Below, one piece after another: positions 45,751 to 57,028 of a stretch of 64,000 nt of DNA. The notes beneath the pieces were generated by a model. It saw only the letters and a program-made list of their open reading frames with translations, ran no database searches and was not told where the DNA came from. Numbering within the stretch: the stretch's first letter is position 1; every line of letters starts with the position of its first letter. Source of the DNA: Coniella vitis (taxonomy: Eukaryota > Ascomycota > Sordariomycetes > Diaporthales > Schizoparmaceae); contig WUJK01000017.1 in assembly GCA_011317545.1 (NCBI GenBank), forward strand, positions 62,001 through 126,000. Direction: 5' to 3'. The position numbers and the translations under genes were made by a program.

Positions 45751-47815
45751 ATGGCTCCCTCTGCATCCAAGGAGAAGAGACTGGCCAAGAAGGCCGCCGA
45801 GGGCAAGGAGAAGAAGACTGTTGCCTCCAGGTCCAAGGCTGGCTCTAAGAATGCCAGCAAGACTGGCTCTGTCAATGGCGACGACACCCCTCCACAACTC
45901 GATGCCTTTGGCAACCCCATCGAGTCCGACGAGCCAGCCACCTCGGCAGACAAGATGGGCGAGGTCAAGCGCCTGGCCGACCAGATGGACAAGCACGGTC
46001 TGTCTGACCGCGTCACAACCGGTGTCCTGTCCTCGGTCGCCTCCTCTCGCGACGTTAAGATCTCCTCGTGCAGTCTCGTCTTCCACGGTCGCGTCCTGAT
46101 CACCGACGGCACTCTCGAGCTCAACTTTGGCCGTCGCTACGGTCTGCTGGGTGAGAACGGTTGCGGAAAGAGTACCTTCCTGAAGGCCATTGCGGCCCGC
46201 GAATACCCCATTCCCGAGCACGTCGACATCTACCTGCTGAACGAGGGTGCCCCTCCATCTGAGCTGGGTGCCCTCGAGTGGGTGGTTAAGGAGGCCGAGA
46301 ACGAGATGGAACGTCTTGACAAGATGGCCGAGCAGCTCCTTGAGGACGAGGGGCCCGAGAGCCCGGTCCTGATGGACCTTTACGACGTAAGGTTACCCCA
46401 TCCCTCCCCCGTCCCCTTTCAGTATTTGCCTCGCAGACTCTGCTCGCTAACACGCTCTCTTTTTTTGCCAAATAGCACATGGACAAGATGGACCCTTCGA
46501 CCTTCGCTACCCGCGCTTCCCTCATTCTGACCGGTCTGGGTTTCAACAAGGTCACTATCCACAAGAAGACCAAGGACATGTCTGGTGGCTGGAGAATGCG
46601 TGTCGCCCTTGCTAAGGCACTCTTTGTCAAGCCCACCCTGCTGCTGCTCGACGACCCTACTGCTCACTTGGATCTCGAGGCCTGTGTGTGGCTCGAGGAG
46701 TACCTGAAGAAGTGGGAGCGCACCCTTATCCTCGTATCCCACTCTATGGATTTCCTCAACGGTGTCTGTAGCAACATGATTGACATGCGCGACAAGAAGC
46801 TCATGTACTACGGTGGTAACTACGACTCGTACAACAAGACCCGCTCTGAGCAGGAGACGAACCAGATGAAGGCCTACCAGAAGCAACAGGAGGAAATTGC
46901 ACACATCAAGAAGTTCATTGCCAGCGCTGGTACCTATGCCAACCTGGTCAAGCAGGCCAAGTCGCGCCAGAAGATTCTGGACAAGATGGAGGCTGACGGT
47001 TTCATCCAGCCCGTCATTAACGACCGTGTCTTTAGCTTCCGCTTTGCCGATGTTGAGAAGCTGCCCCCGCCTGTGCTCTCCTTCGACAATGTCACCTTCT
47101 CATACTCTGGCAACCCTGAGGACGATCTATACCGCAACCTGGACCTTGGTTTCGATATGGACTCCCGAACGGCACTCGTGGGCCCCAACGGTGTGGGCAA
47201 GTCGACCCTGCTGCGCCTGATGACGGGCAAGCTGTCGCCAACGGGCGGCAACGTTAGCCGTCACACGCACTTGAAGCTGGGCATGTACTCGCAGCACTCT
47301 GCTGAGCAGCTGGACCTGACCAAGTCGTCGCTCGACTTTGTGCGTGACAAGTACAAGGACCGCTCGCAAGACTACCAGTACTGGCGCCAACAGCTGGGCA
47401 AGTACGGCCTCAGCGGTGAGTCGCAGACGGCATTGATTGGCACTCTGTCCGAGGGCCAAAAGAGTCGTATCGTGTTCGCCCTGCTGGCTATTGAGAGCCC
47501 CAACATGCTGCTACTCGACGAGCCCACCAACGGTCTGGATATCCCTACGATTGACAGTCTGGCGGACGCTATCAACGCCTACACCGGTGGTGTGATTGTC
47601 GTCTCTCACGACTTCAGGTATGATTTCTGAAATCAATTCCCCTTGTCCAGCTATAACATGATGACTGACTTTCCATGTGTTTGTACAGACTGCTCGACAA
47701 GATTGCCAAGCAAATTCTGGTGTGCGAGAACAAGACGATTCGTGCCTGGGATGGCTCGATTGGCGAGTACAAGAACTACCTGCGCAAGAAGATGCTTGCT
47801 GCCGGTGCAGTCTAA
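45751..47815 (+). CDS. ABCF ATPase Arb1, ribosome biogenesis factor
   Basis: Three exons (45751-46386, 46476-47617, 47689-47815) give 634 residues, close to yeast Arb1 (about 610). It is a soluble twin-ATPase of the ABCF family that acts in 40S and 60S subunit maturation between nucleus and cytoplasm. The N-terminus is Lys-rich (SASKEKRLAKKAAEGKEKK). Domain 1 has Walker A GENGCGKST (134-142), a divergent signature MSGGWRMR and Walker B LLLLDDPTAHLD. Domain 2 has Walker A GPNGVGKST (448-456), signature TLSEGQKSR and Walker B MLLLDEPTNGLD. A Lys/Gln-rich linker (AYQKQQEEIAHIKKFIAS) joins them, as in all ABCF proteins. No membrane segments are present. The ATG context CCAACATGGC and the CCATTC-repeat leader suggest strong expression. 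Confidence 0.95.
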
Positions 47816-49552
47816 GGTGGCAAACGCACCGGTGTTTGCAAACTGAGATGACGAACTACGACATGATATGGTTTGGCAGAGCTTGCATCAGGCAGGACTG
47901 ATAGAGGCATCCTACCTCAATGGGCATACTTTGAGACCATTCGCAACTAAAAAGCGTGACGCCAACGACCGGGTTAAGTAAAGATTGCCGCATTACAACA
48001 AGGAAGGGGAGGGCATCGTCGCCATGACGTGACCGAGGGCTCAGCGGCACAATCTTTCTGGGGTGCAGACAAAAAATAAAGACGGTGGATATGAACTGCT
48101 GCAGCCAATGGCAAAAAGAGGCTGTTATACCATGTCTGGCTCCAGCAGGGGCCTTTGATGATACTAGGAAAGTAGGCGTTGATTGCAATGACATTTTTCG
48201 GAATAGACTTTTGAGTTGGGCTTTGAAAACTTGTGTTGCCTGGAAACAGAGAAATCGGCTTGAGTGTTTTGAGTACATACTTGTCATGAGCTGTAGAAGA
48301 TGTATTCTCCTAGCGAGGCTGCAGAAATGTTACAATTTGGCGCCGCTGCTTGGCAGATGGCGACGCCTTGAACTGTCAGACAGTGAGTCGACAGCGTCGA
48401 GAACGGGGTAACAGCGCCAAGCTAGGGCCCGATGGACAGCTGTTGGAAGCTCTAAAGTACAGGCTACCTTTTTTACGTGGTTGCAAACTCACAAATGCAT
48501 GTACCCCATACACATTCTGGCCAGGTGGGACACACCTGGAACTTGTGGAGGGGGGGAGTGCAGATCCGATCTGGGAAGGGTGAGAATGGCGCCAAAAGGG
48601 TCCCAAGGTTGCCACTGGATATCTGTGACCGGCCCGCTGAACTGGGCATGACCTCGGGCCACAGTTCAGTTGTGGGTGGTTGGCAATTAGTTGCATTGTT
48701 GGTGCGAGTTGGTGGTTTTTCACGGCCCTGAAGGCACTGAGTTTGACAGCCAGTTAGTGAAATCTACAGGCGAGCTCTGGGCCAGTGATTGAGGGATCCT
48801 TTCTGCTTTGCGTGATTGACTAGTCCAGGTATTCCAGTACTGTATTACCTCAGCACACGCTTCAACACCACGCCTGCAACCTTCGCGATACTGGCGGTGC
48901 CTCGCGAAGTTGGCCCCAGCCCAGCCCAGCCCAGCCAACCCGCTCCGGCTCGATCCGGAACAAATCTTGCCCAGCAGCTGTGCGCCCTCTTTCGAGTCCA
49001 AAGTCCGCGTCCACGTCCCAGGTCCACGCCTACCACCGTCCGCCAACCCAGCCGGCTCTCTCTTCCTGCACACCTATCTCCATCTTCAATCCCCACAGCC
49101 AGCCAGCCAACTGCGATCCGTCATCGCCATTCTCCATTCTCTCTGCACAGCTTTGATTGATTCACTGCGATTCGTCATCTGCCGCAGCTGAGCATCACCG
49201 CACCACCCACGCACACCCACCCAGCCCGAGCCTCACGCTGCTAGTCTGGTCCACAATCCATCAACAGGTTGACTTTGCACCATTCTTCAGCATCCTCATC
49301 CTCATCAACACCCTACCTCTTTGCAATTCCTCGGCTGCGATTTCGCAACACATGGTGCGGATGGGTCTGCATCGCCAACATCTTCCATACCTACCCCATC
49401 CGACGGCGTCTTCTGGGTTTGTCGCCTAGCTGGCAAAGGCAAAACACGCGGAGTCGTTCTCTCTCTTCCTCTCTTTGCAGTAGTAATCGTCTAGAAGAAG
49501 CATCCTTTCTTGAGCCATCCAGCAGCGCCAGGCATCGCGTCAGTGACCCCCA
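47816..49552. other. Intergenic, INO80 promoter and leader side
   Basis: No gene is recognised. The segment from about 48880 to 49550 is C-rich (several CCCAGCC units) and is probably the INO80 promoter and long 5' UTR. Confidence 0.55.
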
Positions 49553-52500
49553 ATGGAGTCCAACTTCCACTCAACCGTCCTCCAGCGGCCGCCATCGCTC
49601 CACGACTACGACGATGACCGCGACCGCGAGCGGGAGCGCGATAGAGACAGGGACGAGAGACGGCGGCGCGACATCCTCAACCCGATCCAGCTGAGCGACA
49701 ACGGGCCTGCAGCTCCATCCTCGGTCGGTCCTGCTGGTGGTGGTGGTGCGGGAGCTGCTCAACACCAGAATCCGCCGCCACCACCGCCGCGTCACTCGTT
49801 TAGCTTGCGATCTCCCACGCAGCCCGACTTTCACAACCCGCCGCACTATACCGCGTCCAGCTCGTCCACCTCGCCCTCAGCCGTTAGCGCAAAGCCCCTG
49901 CCCGCCAGCTCCAGCAACGGCGCGGGCACCACCAACACCACCACCACCACCAGCAGCTCTAATGCCGCAACGGCCGCCACCTCGTCGCTCCTCCACAACC
50001 CTTTTCTCGCCAACGCTCCCACTTCGTTGCCGCCGCCCGTCCTCGCGCCTCCCAGATCACCTTTGCACGCGCCCCATCTCTTCTACCCCGACATGCGCGA
50101 CCGCCGCGACCCTCCTCCCCGCGAGAAGACGGCCGGCAGCTTCTACGATCCCACTACCGACACCACAACCACAACTACGCATCGCAGAGTCAGCAGCGAG
50201 ACGGCGCCCGCGTGGCACAAGACTGCGCATGGGACCTCGGCCTCGGGTGCCAGCACCGCCAGCAACAACAATAGCGGCAACGGCGATAGTGCCAGCAATA
50301 CCAATACTACTATCACCACTTCCAATGCGAACAATAGCAAGAAGGTAAGCTCGACAAAGAAAACGTGCAAACCAAGACAGAAGAATCACACCATTTTGCC
50401 CCCCTTTCGGGCACACACAGACATGAGCATACCCACGTACTACATTCAAAAATGCCATACATGACCACCGAACACGCAAGAGTTGGGCTTGATTTCTTTT
50501 GCTGGCGATTGGTTTTTTTTTTTGCGTTTGCATGGCGCCTTGGCCCGTCTGGCCGCTCCTCGCCGAAAGAAAAAGAGCGAGACGCCGTCCTTTTGCCAGG
50601 TGCAAGTGCTAGCCAGGACACTTGGGGAGAATCTCGTTTGGCTGCTGGAAGCCGAGACATACTGATCGGGTCGAGTGGCCCAACCCCGAGATCGTCCTCA
50701 CCCACGCGTCAAACACTGTCAGCTTGGGCCCCCAGCAATCCCGTCCGTCATCCTGAAAAGTTACAAACCCTCCTGCAATCATCTCCCTTCCTGCCGCTCT
50801 CGAGCAAAAGCCACACTGCCACCAAATAAGCTCCTTACCACGACGCTCAACATCACCCACCACTGCTACCACTGCCACCCTTCATCATCCATCACCAGTT
50901 GCATCAACCCGGCTAGCACGCACGAGATTCTACTCTCTTGCCAAAGATAGCTTGCCACTAGCCTCTCTGCAGCCGTCCTCCCTCTTTTCCCCCTCCATTT
51001 TTCTTTTCTTTATCAGCTTGCCTTGTTTGTCCTGCACTCGCGACTGACAAACCTTGTTCTGGCCCCCTTCTGCAACAGCCTCATAAGCTGGTTATCCGGG
51101 ACTACGCATCTTCCGCGCAGCAGTCACCCCTCGAGCCTCCTTCCCATCATCGTCGCGACGGCAGCTACACCTCGCCTGTGCGAACCATTGCAAAATCCCC
51201 CAAAGATTCCATCTCACACAGCTCCCATCTTGGTGGCCCCATGAGTCCTTCAAACCACTCCAACGGCTTGGCTTCGCCTGGCCTGCGGCAAATTGTCGTA
51301 AAGCCTGCTGGCACTTATAGGCCATCACCTTCAACTGCCCATGGCGCGCCTTCTTCTCTCTCTGTGCTCAAGACGCCTGCCCCTTCAAGTGTTCGTACTT
51401 TACCTTTGCTTGTTGATTGGTTGCATTTCTTTTTTGTTTTCCTCTCTCCTACAATTGTAAACTTCTCTTTTTTTCTTTTCCTCCGTCTCTTGCCCGATGC
51501 TAATGAATTCTTCCCATAGACTCCTAGCCGCGACGTCATGTCCTTTTCCAACATCCTCTCCAGTTCCGAACCCGAGCCACGGCCACGGGCCCCGTCCGCC
51601 GCTGGACGCCTTCTCGAACCAACAATCAAAGACGAGAGAATGGATGAGGCGCCCACGCCAAAGGCGGAAAAGAAGAAGGTGCCTAGGAAACCCAAGCAAC
51701 CTCGCGTCTCGGACGTCAAGTCATCCGACACACCAGCCAAGTCAAGCTCTCGGCGTGTTTCGTCCCACAGAGAAAAGGAAATGCCCATCGCACGTCTACC
51801 CGTCAAGCGTACCGCCAATGGGCAACCAAAGCCCAGCGGTTTCTCTGCAAACAAGGAAAAGAAGATCAAGGAGCTTATGGACCAGTTGGATGCAGATACT
51901 TCTCCCGCTGAGGACGTCGATCTTGGTATTGAGCAGGAAATGTGGCGACAACGCGCTCTTCGCCGACGAATTGCCATCGAGGCACGCGAAAGCCGCTTCC
52001 TCACTTCTCGCCGTCTGCATCTGGTCAAGACCACTAACGATCGCTTGAGCTTGCATATGGAACTGGGCAAGCGCCGTTACGACGACATGTACTATGAGGA
52101 CGCCTTGGCAGAAGTCCGGGAACAGGAGGTTGTGGCCGAAAAGGAGCGCAAAAAGGACATGCAACGAAAGCGCCGGCGCGAAAAGTCCATGGCGGTTACC
52201 ATTGAGCAGAAGGAGGCCGCCCTTGCCAAAGCACAGGCCGCTGAGCTGGCAGGCGACGAGGCCGAGCGTATCAAGCACCTGCGTGAAGCCGAACGCGCCA
52301 ACAAAAAGGCCCAGCAGACTAAGCTCATTCTCCAAAAGGGCATCAAGGGCCCTGCTCGCAATCTACCTCCTCTGGAAGTCAACCTCGAAGGCGGTGTCAT
52401 GGCCACTTTTCAGGCGAACGACATGGAGCCCAACGGTAAGACTAAAAAGGCGCGTACCGGTTCGCGTCCCAAGAAGTCCAAGGAACAGAAGCAGGCCGAA

Positions 52501-55500
52501 AAGGAGAATGCTATTGCTGCCCAAGCCGCTATTGACGCCGGTCAGGAGCCGCCGAGCAAGGAGGAGACCAAGCAGATTCGCATCAAGCTCAACAAGAAGG
52601 ACAAGGCGTCCAAAGAGGAAGCAGCTGCCGAACGCGATGCCACAGAGCCGCGCGAGCCCAGTACAAAGGAGAAGGAAAAGGTTGTCGAAGAGCCCAAGGA
52701 TCCTCTCGAAACCAAGTTCCAGTCGAAGGGTTTCAACCAGATCTACGATCAAATCTGGCGAGATCTTGCGCGCAAGGATGTGGGCAAGGTCTATCGCATG
52801 GCTTCCGACTCGTACCAAACCAAATCCTCCAATCTCAAAAAGACCGCCATCCTTGCCTCCAAGGAAGCCAGGCGCTGGCAGCTGCGGACGAACAAGGGCA
52901 CCAAGGATTTACAGGCTCGCGCCAAGCGTGTCATGCGTGACATGATGGGCTTCTGGAAACGCAACGAGCGCGAGGAGCGTGACATGCGCAAGGCCGCCGA
53001 AAAACAGGAGCTCGAGAACGCACGCAGAGAAGAAGCCGACCGCGAAGCTGCCCGGCAGAAGCGCAAGCTCAACTTCCTTATTTCGCAAACGGAACTGTAC
53101 TCCCACTTTATCGGCAAAAAAATCAAGACGAACGAGGTCGAACGGAGTACAGACAACCCCGAGCTTGCAGCCGAGGAGACGGCGGCGCCCGAAGCGAATG
53201 CAATGGATGTCGACGAGGACGCCAGGCCTTCGGCCAAGGTCACCAAGTTCGAGAACCTCACTTTCGAAGAGGAGGACGAGGAGCAGCTACACGCCATTGC
53301 CAAGGCAAATGCCCAACATGCGCTGGCAGAGGCGCAGCAAAAGGCCAGGGACTTCAACAAGGACGCCGAGCTCGATGAGGAGGGCGAGATGAATTTCCAG
53401 AACCCGACCGGTATGGGTGAGGTCGAGATCGAGCAGCCCAAGCTTCTCAACGCGCAACTCAAGGAGTACCAGCTCAAAGGTCTCAATTGGCTGGTGAACC
53501 TGTACGAGCAAGGCATCAACGGTATCCTGGCAGACGAAATGGGTCTTGGCAAGACTGTGCAGTCCATCTCGGTCATGACGTATCTGGCCGAGAAGCACGA
53601 CATCTGGGGACCCTTCCTTGTTGTTGCGCCAGCCTCGACTCTTCACAACTGGGAGCAAGAAATCCGCAAGTTCGTGCCCGACTTCAAGGTTCTGCCATAT
53701 TGGGGAACGGCAGGTGACCGCAAGACCCTGCGCAAGTTCTGGGACCGCAAGCACAAGACCTACAAGAAGGACGCCAGCTTCCACGTGATGGTCACTTCCT
53801 ACCAGCTCGTCGTTTCGGACGTCAGCTACTTCCAAAAGATGGGTTGGCAGTACATGATTCTGGACGAGGCGCAGGCCATCAAGAGCTCGCAGAGTTCTCG
53901 GTGGAAGTGTCTGCTGGGCTTCCACTGCAGAAATCGTCTGCTCTTGACCGGTACACCCATCCAGAACAACATGCAGGAGCTATGGGCTCTGTTGCACTTT
54001 ATCATGCCGTCTCTTTTCGATTCCCACGACGAGTTCAGCGAGTGGTTCTCCAAGGATATCGAATCGCACGCCCAGAGCAATACCAAGCTCAATGAGGACC
54101 AGCTGAAGCGTCTACACATGATTCTGAAGCCCTTCATGCTTCGTCGTGTCAAGAAGCATGTGCAAAAAGAACTCGGCGACAAGATTGAGCTCGACGTGCA
54201 CTGTGACCTCACCTACAGACAACGCGCCTACTACAACAACCTGCGCAACCAAATCAGCATCATGGACCTCATCGAAAAGGCCACCACCGGCGATGACGGT
54301 GATTCGGGCACGCTCATGAACCTGGTCATGCAGTTCCGCAAGGTCTGCAACCACCCTGACTTGTTCCAGCGCGCCGACACAACGTCGCCATTGGCTGTGG
54401 GCTATTTTGCAGAGACGGCCTCCTTTGTGCGGGAGGGCAACAACGTCCCAGTTGCGTACTCGACACGCAGCCTGATCGATTATGAGTTGCCCAACCTCAT
54501 CTGGCGCGATGGCGGTCGCTTGTACAAGGCTGGAAGCGACAACCGCACAGCAGGTTTCCGCAACAAGTACTTGAACCACTTGATGAATATCTGGTCACCC
54601 GACAACATCCGCGAGAGCGCCAGCGGGTCTGAGGCCTTTTCCTGGCTGCGTTTCGCCGATGTCAGCCCAGGCGAGGTGTCCAAAGCCGGACGTCAGGATC
54701 TGTTCACTCGTGCTGTCTCCTTGGCGGGCCAGGAGAATCGCTTGGGACGCATCAGGGTCGCTTATGACGAGCCCGAGGACCAGAACTACACTCCCGCACA
54801 TGCCTTGTTCAACATTACCGGCCGTACAGATCGCAAGCCCCTGGCTGAAATCACGAAGGAGAGCGTCTTGAGCAATTTGATGAACGTCTCAAGAACGTCC
54901 TATGATGACGCAGGATTTGGCCGTTTGGAGCAGGCTGGTCGTCCTCGTGCTTCGGCGCCGCCGATCCAGGTCAGTTCCAACAGTCGTGCAGCCATTGCTG
55001 AGCGGGAGGACACCTTCTTCAACATTTCGATGCGCAGAGCCCTGTACGAGCTCAATCCAGCAGAGCAAAGGGCCCTTGTCGCGCAAAAGGTTGCGCCCGA
55101 AAGTATTCCCAAGTTTGGCTTGCTTCCAGCGCCTGACAACGAAAAGCATCGCTTCACCAACATTGAGGTCCCGTCGATGCGCCGCTTCGTTACCGACTCT
55201 GGTAAGCTTGCCAAGCTGGACGAGCTGCTTTTCAAGCTCAAGGAGCAGGGCCACCGTGTGTTGCTGTACTTCCAGATGACGCGCATGATTGACCTCATGG
55301 AGGAGTATCTTACGTACCGCAACTACAAGTTCTGCCGTCTTGACGGATCCACCAAGCTAGAGGATAGACGTGACACAGTACACGATTTCCAGACGCGGCC
55401 TGATATTTTCATCTTTTTGTTGTCAACGCGCGCCGGTGGTCTTGGCATCAACCTCACCTCTGCTGACACGGTCATCTTTTATGATTCCGACTGGAATCCC

Positions 55501-56124
55501 ACCATCGACTCACAGGCCATGGATCGTGCTCACCGTCTGGGCCAGACAAGACAGGTTACTGTCTACCGCATGATCACCCGGGGCACCATCGAAGAGCGCA
55601 TTCGGAAACGCGCGCTGCAAAAGGAAGAGGTGCAGCGGGTCGTCATCCAGGGTGGTGGCACGGGTGCTGGTGTCGACTTCTCTGGCCGCCGGGCGCCCGA
55701 GAACCGCAACAAGGACATCGCCATGTGGCTTGCGGATGATGATGAGGCGGTCGAGAAGATGATTGAGCGGCGTGAGCAGGAGCTCATGGCGAGCGGCGAG
55801 TTTGACAAGAAGAAGAAGGGCGGTCGGCGCAAGGCTCGCGAGGCTGTGTCTCTGGATGAGATGTACCATGAGGGTAAGTTTTCTTTCGTCTCCATTCTTT
55901 CTTTTCAGTGTCTGCGTGATTGGCGTTTGCTAATCTCTGCGTGTGTTTGTAACAATTTAGGTGAAGGCCATTTCGATGATGGAAACAAGCCATCTGGAAC
56001 GGCGACACCCGTCGAGGCAGCCGAGGCCAAGGCCGGCAGCAGCAAGAAGAAGGGCAAAGGCTCGAAGAAGGCCAAGACAGCCAAGCAACGACTTGCCATT
56101 GCCGATGGCGAGATTGATGCCTGA
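49553..56124 (+). CDS. INO80 chromatin-remodelling ATPase
   Basis: Four exons (49553-50344, 51079-51390, 51520-55873, 55961-56124) join to 1873 residues. It is the catalytic Snf2-family ATPase of the INO80 complex, which slides nucleosomes and handles H2A.Z. The N-terminal third is disordered (Arg/Asp-rich RDRERERDRDRD, Thr and Asn runs). The DBINO domain lies about residues 770-900 (RKDVGKVYRMASDSYQ, ARRWQLRTNKGTKDLQARAK). The Snf2 motor has Walker A DEMGLGKT (1040-1047) and the DEAQ box (1150-1153), then the long family-specific insert (about residues 1290-1590), then the second lobe with LDGSTKLEDR, LLSTRAGGLGINLTSADTVI and QAMDRAHRLGQTRQV (about 1610-1740). The C-terminus is Lys-rich. Intron 1 is unusually long (734 nt), and intron 2 has a weak GTTCGT donor that is nevertheless the one that keeps the frame. 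Confidence 0.93.
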
Positions 56125-57028
56125 ATAGGGTAGGCAGCTACTTTTGCAACAGGTCGAAGGCCGTCAGCGAGCCAAGCCCCGCCAGTGCCTGCCCACGGAA
56201 GGTCGACTTTGACAGCCACGGGCATCGCTTCATGAAAGACATACGACGCATGCAGTTTCGTTGTTGCCCGTTTTTCTTCTCTTTTGTTACACAAGTATGG
56301 AGCACAAGAGTTTTCCACCTTTTTTTTTTTTCTTCTTTCAGGACTGGTATTGGTTACGGTGTTTGGTCATTCTTATCGTCGTTGCTTTCTTCTGACGTTC
56401 TGGGAGGGGTTGTGGATGGAGGCTTTGTGATTGTGTTAATATGCTTTGGAGGCTAGGAAAGGATGAAAGGGAGGCCGAAGATACTGCTGTAGCCTGGGCC
56501 AACCAACCGATGAGCAGGCAGGCGAACAGGCAAACAACCAGACAGGCAGGCAGGCAGATGAACGGAAAAGATGCTTTAGACTGTTGACCATTCTTGTCGT
56601 TGCTTTGAGAATGATTCGTGGGTTAAGGACCGCTGGAGTCGAGGAGACACGACGAATCCTTGTCCAAGAAATCATTGAAAACATTTTGGACGAGAGGTGG
56701 AGGGACAAGAAAGATTTTTGGCAGCAGTCAATGTTCAATGTTCAATGACTATCACTAGGGGAACGAACAATGACTTGAGTGGGACTGATTGATCTGGGTT
56801 GGCTCTGCTTACAGCTAGGAAGGCGTCGAGCTTCGAGTGTTGATTCCACGTCCATGAACAACCAATATGGAGAGTGTTTATATAAAATTTAGACGAATGA
56901 GAGAATATGCAAGTTAGTGAAGGTAACACAGGACAGCAGTTGAACTTTTCCGGAGCGAATGTGGGCTCTTGTTCCCCATGGCAATTGTTATCCGGTATAA
57001 ATATTTATAGAAAAACAACATCCGCCAT
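56125..57028. other. Intergenic, convergent 3' flanks
   Basis: T-rich 3' region of INO80 and degenerate GGCA/CAGG repeats near 56514-56560. No gene is recognised. Confidence 0.55.
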
